DNA of 32,768 nt from Synechococcus sp. SP2 MAG (lineage in GTDB: Bacteria > Cyanobacteriota > Cyanobacteriia > PCC-6307 > Cyanobiaceae): positions 1 to 32,768 of the forward strand of contig JAVBIX010000025.1 in NCBI GenBank assembly GCA_030756895.1, written 5' to 3'. Position 1 is the stretch's first letter; each line of letters starts with the position of its first letter. The notes beneath the pieces were generated by a model. That model was not told the DNA's origin. It saw nothing but the letters and a program-made list of their open reading frames with translations, and made no database searches. Of this stretch, positions 8,093 through 15,695 are shown piece by piece. The translations under genes were made by a program, and so were the position numbers.

Positions 8093-8668
8093 CTACTGGC
8101 TAGCCCTACGCAAGCTGCAGCCTTGCTCGGTGATCCATCCATCCAAGGGCTGATCCCAGGGTTCTGCCGGTAGCAAGCAGGGATGAACGCACGCCTCTGG
8201 AAGGACGGCAAACGTCGGCAGCGTTGACCACCCCGGTTGACTGAGCAATCGGTCATAACAGCCGCCTCCGTAGCCCAGGCGCATGCCGTTTCGATCGACG
8301 GCAAGGGCTGGAAGAAGCAAGAGGGCTAGCTCGGTGGGCTTTAGCGCTGGGGATGTGAGCGGGGCAGGAATGGAAAAGGCATCGCCGCGAAGCTCTTTTG
8401 GCGATGGGGCGTCTCGCCAAAAGTGATAGGTCACGCTGTAATCCGCTGCCGTTGCAGGCAGGGCAAGAGCTGCAGGCTGCAGTTCGGCCAACAGGCGTAA
8501 ATCGGGTTCCCCTGGAAGGGGCCAGGTGATTCCGATGGCTCCATGGCGGTGAGGAGGCCCCTGGGCGTTCAGATGGGCAAGCACGCTCTGTAGGAGTGAG
8601 GCATTAAGCCTTGGCATCTGCGCATGGCGTATGCGGCGGTATTCAGACCTCAGGGCCTTTTTATTCAT
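8093..8668 (-). CDS. 5-formyltetrahydrofolate cyclo-ligase
   Basis: ATP-dependent conversion of 5-formyl-THF to 5,10-methenyl-THF, returning a storage folate to one-carbon metabolism. With the ATG at 8668 the protein is 191 residues, matching the family; a longer upstream frame adds a non-conserved extension and was not used. Family features are the N-terminal KKALRSEYRRIR, a central TWPLPGEPDLR segment, and the ATP/folate-binding LGYGGGCYDR (131-140), where family members usually have GGGYYDR. It heads the minus-strand run that continues with the exported protein, sufE and hom. Confidence 0.93.
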   Translation of the reverse strand: MNKKALRSEYRRIRHAQMPRLNASLLQSVLAHLNAQGPPHRHGAIGITWPLPGEPDLRLLAELQPAALALPATAADYSVTYHFWRDAPSPKELRGDAFSIPAPLTSPALKPTELALLLLPALAVDRNGMRLGYGGGCYDRLLSQPGWSTLPTFAVLPEACVHPCLLPAEPWDQPLDGWITEQGCSLRRASQ

Positions 8669-9138
8669 GAGCTTGTTTTCATGAGCTTGCTCGGCGGAGC
8701 GCGATGTATGGATCTCTTGGTGCGTGCGCGTTGTATCGAGTGATGTATCGAGCCATTGCGTCCTATGGGTTGAGGTTGAGCTAAATACCAATGACCTTGG
8801 CAACCCTTATCGCAAACACCGTTGAACCAATGTGAAACCACCTCGCAACCAATTTCAAGCAGTTTGTGAGAGCGATGTGGGTGTGGCCATTTCTTGGGTT
8901 CGAGAGGGTGATGTCTGAAGTAACTTCGCGTTATCAAAAAAATCAGGACTGATGAACAAGCTCAAAACTTGGCTGAAGCAGCTCAATGCTTATGCAAACA
9001 AGCATCTTCAGACCTGGGAGGTTGAAAGAAAGCGCTGAAGAACGGTGGCCTTGAAGACTTGATCGTTGCGCTACATGGTGATTTTTCTTGTTGCGTCTTC
9101 TTCTTGGTTAAAACGTGATGAGCACGCTGCTTTGATTG
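8669..9138. other. Intergenic stretch with one short peptide candidate
   Basis: Divergent region between the folate cyclo-ligase gene (-) and a small secreted-protein gene (+). Long frames here lack codon patterns like those of neighbouring genes and look accidental. The only item I could support is the 28-codon frame at 8952-9038. Promoters for both flanking genes should lie here, but I see no convincing -10/-35 pair. Confidence 0.5.
8952..9038 (+). CDS. Candidate 28-aa amphipathic basic peptide
   Basis: A short frame begins with ATG after an AGGA four bases upstream (tight spacing) and encodes MNKLKTWLKQLNAYANKHLQ then TWEVERKR. It is basic and could form an amphipathic helix. It is far below the length where an open frame is significant, and I recognise no family. 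Conservation in related genomes would be needed to accept it. Confidence 0.25.
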   Translation: MNKLKTWLKQLNAYANKHLQTWEVERKR

Positions 9139-9360
9139 ATGAGAGCTCTTTCTTTTTGCGCTTCTCTGTTGCTGGCCTTGCCTATGGCTGCAGCTGAGAA
9201 GGGCACGTCGACAGCCCAGGGTGTGAATGAACAGATGGCAACGGCTCAAGCGATGCGCAGTGTCCCTAAGGGGGCAACAGTTATGGATACCACCTGCAAA
9301 GAAATTGGTGTTGGTGCATTCACCTATCGGTTTCAATGCTCAGTGCATTGGGCTCAATAA
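9139..9360 (+). CDS. Small secreted protein, hypothetical
   Basis: A 73-residue protein with a clean signal peptide (MRALSFCASLLLALPMAAA) and a mature part of about 54 residues: EKGTSTAQGVNEQMATAQAM, a proline/glycine turn, and TTCKEIGVGAFTYRFQCSVHW. Two cysteines in the mature half may form a disulfide around a strand pair. This resembles a family of very small exported proteins I associate with marine Synechococcus, but that is from memory and unverified. An in-frame TTG lies one codon upstream; ATG at 9139 is preferred. Function unknown. Confidence 0.72.
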   Translation: MRALSFCASLLLALPMAAAEKGTSTAQGVNEQMATAQAMRSVPKGATVMDTTCKEIGVGAFTYRFQCSVHWAQ

Positions 9361-9740
9361 TCAGCGCAGCTTGCACGTTCATTCTTGATACCAGCCTGGG
9401 TGGTTTGGCATTTCGATCAGAGGCAAACCAGCTCACCAATTTATTGCCCTGGTCTCTGTTCATGAAGCCCTTGTGCGTGCCGATTGAAAGGATCGAGCAA
9501 AGAGTTTTCTGTCAGTTAACGAATGAGCTCTCTCTCCCCTCTGACATGCTTGTTCCCAGTAAAGACAGTGCAGCACTGGGAATTTGAGGTGTGAGATTCA
9601 TTTCGGCACCGATGTCTTGGGTTCGCACTGAGGATTGACTGCAGAGAGTGTTCTGAAATAGCTGATGTCCTAGAGGTCATCGCAACAGCGACGGCAGAGA
9701 TGGGCCCAACGCAAATGCAAATTCAAATGCAAAAGAAAAC
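9361..9740. other. Intergenic stretch holding one palindromic repeat copy
   Basis: Region between the small secreted-protein gene and the carbonic anhydrase stop. An open frame at 9336-9587 overlaps the preceding gene and looks accidental. The clear structure is an inverted repeat at 9553-9582, which contains one copy of a 19-bp element repeated near 12.1 kb. A 22-codon frame (ATG at about 9522) ends VKTVQHWEFEV across this element; it is not supported enough to call. Confidence 0.5.
9553..9582. repeat. Inverted repeat enclosing 19-bp element, copy 1
   Basis: TTCCCAGT and ACTGGGAA are perfect 8-base complements around a 14-base loop. Bases 9559-9577 are identical to 12098-12116. Inside is a tighter palindrome, AGTGC-A-GCACT. 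This could be a hairpin in RNA or a dimeric protein-binding site in DNA. Confidence 0.6.
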
Positions 9741-10481
9741 TCAAACGATGGAGACCTTTCCGGAGGCAACATCGAAATACCCGGCCACGATTTGAAGATC
9801 TCCCGATTGAACTGCGTTGGCCAAAACTTCGCTGCGTGTCGTGAGCTGTTGAGCTGTCGCACTGGCATTGTTTTTGATGGCGTTCGCCAAGGTGTCTCCT
9901 GGGACCAAGTTGGCTCGAATCGGCTCGATGAGCTGATCGAATAGTGGCGTGAGTGTTTGATTTGATCGCGCGGCTTGAACAGCGCCACAATTGCTGTGGC
10001 CCAATACCAAAATCAAGGGCGTTTTTAAGACTGCAACTCCAAACTCGAGAGAGGCAATTCCCTCGTCAAAAGGAGTGTTGCCTGCGCTACGTACAACAAA
10101 CAAATCACCAGCAGCAGCATCAAAAATCCATTCCGGAGCAACTCTGGAGTCAGCACAGCTAATGATGGAAGCCCAAGGAGATTGAGACTCTTCCAGAACG
10201 CTTGCAGGAAGGAAGCAATTGTCTAACCAAAGGTTGGACATCACTTGTGCGCGTTCGTTCAAACTCGTTGCCTTGTTCTTCGCTTGCCAAGCTGCCGCAA
10301 ACCGCGCATTTCCATCGATCAGGGCCGTGAGTGAATCGTCTGGCCGGCAGGATCGGGCTGATTCCTTTGGCGCTAGAAACGCTGCTTCGGCCTTAGCCGG
10401 CTTGATCAACTGCATCGCAGCCGCGAGACCAAAAGCGTTTAGGCCTCCACGAAACAGAAAAGAGCGTCGATTGAGTGTCAC
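9741..10481 (-). CDS. Beta-class carbonic anhydrase with Tat signal
   Basis: Interconverts CO2 and bicarbonate. The 246-residue protein carries the beta-class zinc site: Cys109, with the Asp111/Arg113 dyad (SCADSR), and His162 and Cys165 (GHSNCGA). The RSAGN motif lies at 131-135. The N-terminus has a twin-arginine pattern, NRRSFLFRGG, then a hydrophobic stretch and AEA near residue 33, which predicts Tat export and a periplasmic location. This differs from carboxysomal CsoSCA and from cytosolic forms, and suggests a role at the cell surface or in regulating CO2 uptake or leakage. Start is GTG at 10481. It stands alone, with spacers on both sides. Confidence 0.95.
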   Translation of the reverse strand: MTLNRRSFLFRGGLNAFGLAAAMQLIKPAKAEAAFLAPKESARSCRPDDSLTALIDGNARFAAAWQAKNKATSLNERAQVMSNLWLDNCFLPASVLEESQSPWASIISCADSRVAPEWIFDAAAGDLFVVRSAGNTPFDEGIASLEFGVAVLKTPLILVLGHSNCGAVQAARSNQTLTPLFDQLIEPIRANLVPGDTLANAIKNNASATAQQLTTRSEVLANAVQSGDLQIVAGYFDVASGKVSIV

Positions 10482-10839
10482 GAAACCTGCTTGAAGTAAG
10501 GCTCAATTCCCAGGGTGCTGATCAAGATCCAGTAAGGACGATTGACAAAGTTTAGACAGGCCTCTCATTCCAATTACACGTTCTGAAGTGCTGTAAACAC
10601 ATTAATTTCAAGCTGTTAGAGGCATTGATTGCAGCCAGGTTGGCTCGTGCAGTGATGCTCATAGCCTATTTGTGAGCCTTAGGACCTTCTCTAGATCGAC
10701 CGATGCCACTCATCAGCCTGAGCGATCCTTTCCATAATCTCTTCATGATGAGCACCGATTTGAGCCTTTGCTCCTTCAGTTCATAGGCCGTTGACTAATC
10801 GATTCCGCGCGTTGTCGCGCTCACAGATATGGAGGGCTT
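10482..10839. other. Intergenic stretch without a supportable gene
   Basis: It contains the upstream region of the carbonic anhydrase gene. On the minus strand near 10695-10780 a short coding-like trace ends EEIMERIAQADEWHRSI and a stop, but it has no usable start and may be a relic or chance. No repeat or terminator was seen. Confidence 0.45.
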
Positions 10840-11064
10840 TTAGATCGACTCTGCGGCGAGATACAGCGAACCAGCAAATCCATCGCGTCGTTTTCGATCA
10901 CCCCATACATATTGCAGATCCCCCTGTGTTTCCTTGTGGTAAAGATCTTCTGCGAGCTGCACAAGATTTCCGCCGGTCTGCAAATAGTCATCGGCGCTCT
11001 CGTATCCATTGTTTTGAAGCCACTGCACGGTGAGGTTGATCGCAGTTTCTTCGACCCTGGTCAT
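10840..11064 (-). CDS. Small hypothetical protein
   Basis: A 74-residue soluble protein starting at ATG 11064. It is acidic and probably helical in its first part (TRVEETAINLTVQWLQNNGY, ADDYLQTGGNLVQLAEDLYHK), with a C-terminal LYLAAESI. No signal peptide or membrane segment. It lies after the cyAbrB terminator, which separates the two transcripts. The regular helix pattern and ATG start favour a real gene over chance. I do not recognise the family. Confidence 0.6.
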   Translation of the reverse strand: MTRVEETAINLTVQWLQNNGYESADDYLQTGGNLVQLAEDLYHKETQGDLQYVWGDRKRRDGFAGSLYLAAESI

Positions 11065-11121
11065 TGCACCGTTACGTCATCTTGACGTTCTACTCGGCTG
11101 ATCTCTTCAGTGCTTGGCAAT

Positions 11122-11147
11122 AAAAAACCCCGCTTGTGGCGGGGCTT
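11122..11147 (-). terminator. Intrinsic terminator of the cyAbrB gene
   Basis: On the minus strand GCCCCGC-CACAA-GCGGGG is followed directly by six T residues. This is a strong GC stem with a U-tract, placed about 25 bases after the cyAbrB stop and before the next small gene. Confidence 0.88.
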
Positions 11148-11170
11148 AACTCAATCAATAGGAGAAGGAC

Positions 11171-11539
11171 TCACTCGTCGCCTTCTTCCTCACCACCCAC
11201 AGGAATCAAGCGAATGGCTTTTTTGCCAAGTTTGATGGTGAATTCGTCACCAACTTGGAGATCGAGCATGGCGGTGTAAGCCTTGCCGATCAGCAGATTG
11301 CCGTTGCCCTGAACTGTTGCAACGTAAGAAAGCTTGCGTCCGCCTTTACCAACACCAGCGTTTCCGCCGCCGAGGTCAATGCCTTTGGCATTGAGGAGAG
11401 CTTCATAAAAAGCGGTGAAATTGACCCGGTCACTGCCGTCTTTCTTTTTAGAGACGTAGCCACAAGCTGTGGCGAGATCAGTCTTGGATACATCTCCAAG
11501 GTCTTTGACTTTGGTAAGCAGGTCGGAACCGGTAAGCAT
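11171..11539 (-). CDS. cyAbrB family transcriptional regulator
   Basis: Cyanobacterial AbrB-like DNA-binding protein. In other cyanobacteria cyAbrB paralogues influence nitrogen and carbon metabolism and redox genes, and bind DNA broadly; the exact regulon here is unknown. With ATG at 11539 the protein has 122 residues and begins MLTGSDLLTKVKDLGD, the usual family start; an extension upstream (TTG at 11569) is less likely. Features include SKTDLATACGYVSKKKDG, NFTAFYEALLNAKG, then a glycine/lysine-rich linker and a C-terminal strand-rich AbrB-type region (IGKAYTAMLDLQVGDEFTIK) ending in an acidic tail. A strong intrinsic terminator follows, so it is probably monocistronic. Confidence 0.93.
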   Translation of the reverse strand: MLTGSDLLTKVKDLGDVSKTDLATACGYVSKKKDGSDRVNFTAFYEALLNAKGIDLGGGNAGVGKGGRKLSYVATVQGNGNLLIGKAYTAMLDLQVGDEFTIKLGKKAIRLIPVGGEEEGDE

Positions 11540-11834
11540 TTGAAACTTGCGTTTCACTATTACTAACAAACTCCATGCCTACTAGTCAACTATTTGGCCA
11601 TATCAGTTGTTTTCCCTCTTGCCTCTTTCTCTGGCCGGAAACGATTCCGATTCAATAGTTTTTGATCATGAGGGATGCTCTGATTCATTTTTACAAGTGA
11701 CTGCAAGGCTTTTGAGATTGTGGGGATAATGCTCTCTTCCCAGAGCAGAGTCAGATGGAGATCTTGATTTTGATATCTGGCTCATTTGTGGTCTGATTCA
11801 GCGGCGTGTCTTACATCCACATGGTGAGGGGCTG

Positions 11835-12487
11835 ATGTGGTCGTTCCTTGTCCCGAAGATCAATGGGATAAACAAGCTCGTCGAATGGTTTCGGCCTGCA
11901 TTGACTACTAAGAAGGTTGTCAACTTGGTGGCTTCCTCGGTTGTGCTCAGTTGCGCGGCTGTTATTACCAACCGTCCCGCAGCAGCTTGATCTCTTGAGA
12001 TCAATCCAGCCTCAAGATGCAGCTCACCAGGCCAGTTCAAGACGATGGATTACGCAGGCCTCGCGAATCCGTTGCTGATTGCTTGCGTATCGCAACGGTA
12101 AAGACAGTGCAGCACTAAGTCAGTCTCTGCTCTTTCTGAAGTCAATATCGATGCGGTGAGGTTTGTGCTGTCGCTAGATGCATTGCCTAAAAAGCTTGAT
12201 GAGATCGTGCTTCTCAGCTCTAACGTTGCACAACAGCGGACAGAGGAATCAATCGTTAACGATTTTTACTCAGTGAGTGGATTTCAAGATTTCAACTGCG
12301 AGCTGTTTCAGTAGGTATCAGTTGAGTGAGCTGTCTGTGAGACTTGATCACATCGGCTGCCATCAAGATTGCGCAGGGTTCTGACGCATTTTTGGGAAAT
12401 GACCAGCTTTTTACCGACCTCTATGTGATAGAGATCGCAAATCACGAAGTGTTGAATGCTAAGCGCATGATGAGGTTGTTGGGGTAA
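11835..12487 (+). pseudogene. Possible decayed gene with signal-peptide-like N-terminus
   Basis: One frame from ATG 11835 (AGGGG just upstream) encodes 51 residues ending in a signal-peptide-like stretch, KKVVNLVASSVVLSCAAVI then TNRPAAA, and stops at TGA 11988-11990. The same frame continues past this stop and a TAA at 12099-12101 into a coding-like segment to TAG 12314 (LSEVNIDAVRFVLSLDALPK; QRTEESIVNDFYSVSGFQDF). After a frame change, 12344-12487 reads IAQGSDAFLGNDQLFTDLYV and VLNAKRMMRLLG. Taken together this could be a degraded exported-protein gene, or separate small frames. No family is recognised, so the call is tentative. Confidence 0.28.
12098..12116. repeat. 19-bp element, copy 2
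   Basis: Exact copy of 9559-9577, about 2.5 kb away. The core AGTGC-A-GCACT is palindromic. The flanking 8-base arms of copy 1 are not conserved here, so only the 19-bp core is shared. Confidence 0.6.
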
Positions 12488-12659
12488 GCCAGTTTTACTT
12501 CGACAGGCGACGCTTGATCGCTCACAGGTGATCAAGCCCCTCACCCCATCTTTAGTGTGATATCAAACCCTGTCTTTGCAGTGGGTTCTCATCTCAAAGT
12601 CTTGGTAGGAACGCTGCGAGGCTGGGAATCACCGTTGAGTTTGCTCAAGGGGGAAATCA

Positions 12660-12779
12660 ATGCGTGATTCTTCCAGGACCACCGACAATGCCCTCTCGCT
12701 GAGAGATCACCTCAATGCAATGGAGGAAACATTGGGGGAGGCGAGCGCTGGGGCCTCTGATTGTTTGCAATGTTGTTGA
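12660..12779 (+). CDS. Candidate 39-aa peptide with Cys-rich tail
   Basis: ATG at 12660 follows an AGGGGG ribosome-binding sequence with six bases between, the best such site in this region. The peptide starts MRDSSRTTDNALSLRDHLNA, continues MEETLGEASAGA, and ends SDCLQCC. A charged, helix-prone leader, a small-residue hinge and a short Cys/Ser tail give it the shape of a ribosomally made modified-peptide precursor, but no modifying enzyme or transporter is in the window. A hairpin with a T-rich tail follows the stop. It overlaps part of a minus-strand frame. The peptide is unrecognised and too short for certainty. Confidence 0.35.
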   Translation: MRDSSRTTDNALSLRDHLNAMEETLGEASAGASDCLQCC

Positions 12780-12922
12780 GGGGCAAAGGCCTTCCCCTGT
12801 TGTTTCAGGTCATCGATGGTTTCTTTCTCCAGGTTTGAGTAGAACCTGAGTTCTGCTGGTAAGTGAATGCCTGCACCAAAATCCACAACCCAACCCAATG
12901 CCCGTTGCTGGGTTTGGTTCAA
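12707..12922 (-). CDS. Competing minus-strand frame, uncertain
   Basis: From TTG 12922 this frame gives 71 residues: ALGWVVDFGAGIHLPAELRF, YSNLEKETIDDLKQQGKAF and a Ser/Ala-rich end. The frame stays open for about 30 more codons upstream without any start codon. Its composition is protein-like, but it runs antisense to the plus-strand candidates at 12660-12779 and 12867-13133, and has only a TTG start. It is kept because about 90 bases of it are covered by no other frame. It could equally be a start-less relic or a shadow. Confidence 0.28.
   Translation of the reverse strand: MNQTQQRALGWVVDFGAGIHLPAELRFYSNLEKETIDDLKQQGKAFAPQQHCKQSEAPALASPNVSSIALR
12780..12797 (+). terminator. Weak terminator-like hairpin after the peptide candidate
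   Basis: Right after the TGA of the peptide frame, GGGG and CCCC arms (with AA/TT extending the stem past a CA bulge) are followed by TGTTGTTT. The stem is short and imperfect, so this is only a possible terminator. Confidence 0.28.
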
Positions 12923-13133
12923 GGGCGATCCGTTGAAGACGGAGGGAAGTTGGAAGGGGGGCTGGTACGGAGCTCCTTCCGTGATTGGTGGGGTGAGGAT
13001 TGAGCATCACGACTATGTGCCGTGCAGGGTTCCGGAGTGGAGGGTGGTGTTCTCTGAGCCTGCTGATCTGTTATCGCCCCCCTCCGTTCCAGATGATGGG
13101 GAGTGGAAGCTGTATCCCACTGAGCCTCAGTAA
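12867..13133 (+). CDS. Small Trp-rich hypothetical protein
   Basis: An 88-residue protein whose ATG immediately follows an in-frame TGA, so the start cannot be further upstream. The central part is Trp- and Gly-rich: WVWFKGDPLKTEGSWKGGWY, VIGGVRIEHHDYVPCRVPEW, then a Pro-rich end with DDGEWKLYP. It has no signal peptide or membrane helix. The dense Trp/Gly/Pro pattern looks like a small compact beta domain and reminds me of small marine Synechococcus families, without a firm match. It partly overlaps a competing minus-strand frame. Function unknown. Confidence 0.58.
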   Translation: MPAPKSTTQPNARCWVWFKGDPLKTEGSWKGGWYGAPSVIGGVRIEHHDYVPCRVPEWRVVFSEPADLLSPPSVPDDGEWKLYPTEPQ

Positions 13134-13435
13134 GCAGACTCGATGTTTTCGTTGCCGCCTACTGCGAGTGCTAACGGAATTCATCGATGTGAAGCCAAAC
13201 GGACATCCATTCGTCGGATCCTGATGTATTGACCGAGCCTGGCTGCTGATTGACTTCTCAGGGAGATAGAATTAATGGTTGGTTTGATTTCTTGTTGGCC
13301 TTTGTATTGTCTACAAATTTGTCTAATAGTTGTAGTAATGCTGTATTGAGAATTTGATTTGTGGTATTTAATTTGCTTCTTGGTCGTGTCTACTGTTTGG
13401 CTAGTTTAATGTATTCAAGGCCAAAAGGCCATGAT
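13134..13435. other. AT-rich intergenic stretch
   Basis: Between the Trp-rich protein gene (+) and a small minus-strand gene, so downstream of both. It is visibly AT-rich, with runs such as TTTGATTTCTTG and TTTAATTTGC. I see no frame, tRNA or clear terminator. Confidence 0.5.
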
Positions 13436-13744
13436 CTAATCAGCTTTAATGGCTGCTTGCCCTAGTAATTGCAGGCTTTCTAAGCTTTTGAGCGTCTGTT
13501 GGGCCTGAGCCAGCATAGGACGTCCTTGGGGAGCGCAATCGGCGATTAAGGAGGCCGCTAATGATGCATCTGTTTTGACCAAGCCTATACAGTGATGCAC
13601 TCGAGATATTGGGTCTGAAGCCATCGATTCACTTTTCTTGCTCAAGGATGGCGTGAGCTCATTCAGGAGTTGATTGATTGCTTGTTGTATTGATTCGATG
13701 CTTGCGTCTGTACATGCTAACTGCTGATCAGATGGGTTTGTCAT
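13436..13744 (-). CDS. Hypothetical helical protein
   Basis: A 102-residue soluble protein starting at ATG 13744. It is predicted almost wholly helical: SIESIQQAINQLLNEL, HHCIGLVKTDASLAASLIAD, and a C-terminal AQAQQTLKSLESLQLLGQAA with leucine/glutamine spacing that could form a helical bundle or short coiled coil. Three cysteines are present. No signal peptide. The nearest neighbours are the SelO gene (about 200 bases upstream on the same strand) and AT-rich DNA. No family recognised. Confidence 0.6.
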   Translation of the reverse strand: MTNPSDQQLACTDASIESIQQAINQLLNELTPSLSKKSESMASDPISRVHHCIGLVKTDASLAASLIADCAPQGRPMLAQAQQTLKSLESLQLLGQAAIKAD

Positions 13745-13943
13745 GGTTAGTCAAGGTGGAGAAAAAAGTGGTTTGATTAAGGCTTAATACGTCTTTTCAG
13801 CTATGGCTACTCTTTGCTTGATGTTTGATCAAGCACATAAAGTGACCGAATACATCCTCGCGGATGGATGATCTTAGTTCGTATTTGAGTCGAGATCTGG
13901 GTTATCGGTGCATGCTTTGCGTGAAGATGAAATGAGCTAAAAA

Positions 13944-15695
13944 TTATGATGAGCAGCTGTAATGAGAAATTCCGCCTGCATTGAAGTACTGAGCAGGTTT
14001 CAAACGATAGTATTTCTCTTCGATGGCTTGTGATTGCTCCTCGTAGGGATGGCTAAACACCTCCTGCAATTCTTTCACAAGTGCATAGTCACCTTGCTTC
14101 GCTTGTTGATAAGCAGGGGCAATGAGCCACTCGCGCCAGGTGTATTTCGGATTAACGCGCTTCATCTTTTCCGCGATCTCGTTTGGATCGCCACTGCCTC
14201 CTATCAGCTCATTCCAGCTCTGAAGCCAGGTTTGCCATTGATGCTCTAGATCTGTGGGGATCGATGCATAGAAGCTTATTTTTAAATCAGACCAATCCTT
14301 TGGAATCTTGCAGAGCTCACGAAAGAAAATTGTGAAATCAACCTTGGTTTGGACCATGAGTTGGAATAACTTATTGACCAGAGTTTCGTTGTAATGGGCG
14401 AGGCCAAGTTTATCTGCCCACATCTGTTGAATAGTGGTGTTGATGTTTTGTTTAAACCCATCACAGATCTTGTCTAATTGCTCTAATGCTGCCGGATCGT
14501 CTGCAATAAGCAGCCTTATGGCCTTCCAAAACATATGAAAATTAGCTTCTGCCGCTACTGGCTGATTAAAGAATGAGAAATGTTCGCCACCCCCAATCCA
14601 AGGCTGGAAACGCGGATCAAAGACTTCACAAAATCCAAACGGTCCATAGTCGAGGGTGAAGCCACCAGCTGCACAGTTATCACTATTGAAATTGCCTTGG
14701 CAATAACCAATGCGTAACCAATGGGCAACCAAGGTTGTTAGCCGATCTCGGTAGAGCTCGGCTAACTTTATTAATTGAGTTGGAAAATCTAGAGTCTGAT
14801 CGATTTCAGATTTGTATTCTCGATCGATTAAATGCATCACGATCATTCGTAACTCTTTTAATACATCTGGATGGTTTTTGGTTCGAGCACGTCTTGCAAA
14901 TAATTCCAATTGACCAACGCGTATAAAAGAGGGTGCTACACGGGTTGAAATTGCAACCGGATCCTCTACTAAAATATCTGGGTCAGATGAATTAGAGCTT
15001 TCTGAATACCAAGGTCGCCTAACGGTCTCTGTCTGTGATACATAAAGTGTTAAAGAACGAGACGTCGGTACTCCAAGGGCATGCATCAAGTCCTGTGCAA
15101 GAAATTCTCTTACGCTTGAGCGCAGAACGGCACGTCCATCAGCACCCCGACAGTAGGGAGTGGGTCCACCGCCTTTTAATTGCATCTCCCAACGTTGACC
15201 TTCAAGAACTCCTTCGAAGACCGAGATTGCGCGACCATCCCCATATCCATTGCCATTTCCAAATGGACATTGTTGATTATATTCAGTTCCATAAATGGAT
15301 AATGCATACCCCGTTGCCCATCCAAATGGGTGCATGGGATCTCGAATTTCAGAGAGATCACCCGAGAAAAGTTTCTTAAATTCCTCATTCAAGGCTAGTT
15401 CTTGATCTAAACCGAGTTCGGAGAAAAATGTTTTGCTATGGCTAATGTAGGTGGGCTGAGGCAGGGGCTTTGGAGTGACAGGAACAAAATGACCTGAGCG
15501 GACCTGTCGAGGTCGATGATCATCACCATCTTTTGTAGATTCCGGATCAGGATGAAGATTATCTAATAATGAATAATTTGCACTTTTAATAAAATTATTG
15601 AATGAAGCAGAGGATTGTTCAGAATTTCGATCAGGTGGATGTGACATTCTTGTTGCTCGCGCTTGTGATCTTTTGTGCATCATAGCTAGTTGCAT
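13944..15695 (-). CDS. selO: SelO/YdiU family protein adenylyltransferase
   Basis: A pseudokinase-fold enzyme; characterised members transfer AMP to Ser, Thr or Tyr of proteins and are linked to redox stress. The 583-residue protein keeps [23 protein letters not shown] (Lys174), [10 protein letters not shown] (Glu197), NFNSDNC (Asp339) and DYGPFGF (Asp349). It ends SCSS: Cys581 is third from the end, where many eukaryotic SelO proteins carry selenocysteine. It is about 100 residues longer than E. coli YdiU, with a polar N-terminal extension (1-80). The start is uncertain: ATG 15695 lies directly against an AGAGGAG, ATG 15683 is 12 bases from it, and ATG 15647 removes most of the unconserved leader. 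Codon use is AT-richer than in the core genes. Confidence 0.95.
   Translation of the reverse strand: MQLAMMHKRSQARATRMSHPPDRNSEQSSASFNNFIKSANYSLLDNLHPDPESTKDGDDHRPRQVRSGHFVPVTPKPLPQPTYISHSKTFFSELGLDQELALNEEFKKLFSGDLSEIRDPMHPFGWATGYALSIYGTEYNQQCPFGNGNGYGDGRAISVFEGVLEGQRWEMQLKGGGPTPYCRGADGRAVLRSSVREFLAQDLMHALGVPTSRSLTLYVSQTETVRRPWYSESSNSSDPDILVEDPVAISTRVAPSFIRVGQLELFARRARTKNHPDVLKELRMIVMHLIDREYKSEIDQTLDFPTQLIKLAELYRDRLTTLVAHWLRIGYCQGNFNSDNCAAGGFTLDYGPFGFCEVFDPRFQPWIGGGEHFSFFNQPVAAEANFHMFWKAIRLLIADDPAALEQLDKICDGFKQNINTTIQQMWADKLGLAHYNETLVNKLFQLMVQTKVDFTIFFRELCKIPKDWSDLKISFYASIPTDLEHQWQTWLQSWNELIGGSGDPNEIAEKMKRVNPKYTWREWLIAPAYQQAKQGDYALVKELQEVFSHPYEEQSQAIEEKYYRLKPAQYFNAGGISHYSCSS

Larger units (their letters stand above)
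11540..12659. other. Gene-poor region with decayed coding traces
   Basis: About 1.1 kb upstream of cyAbrB without an intact gene. The plus strand carries protein-like stretches broken by stops and one frame change, listed as a possible pseudogene at 11835-12487. Copy 2 of the 19-bp element sits inside. Minus-strand frames at 11798-12040 and 12308-12544 look like shadows of these traces. Confidence 0.5.

Noticed and set aside
9336-9587. 83-aa plus-strand open frame
   Set aside because: Overlaps the end of the small secreted-protein gene and has no coding signature; its end is the repeat element.
11798-12040. 80-aa minus-strand open frame
   Set aside because: Antisense to the more protein-like plus-strand trace; weak start.
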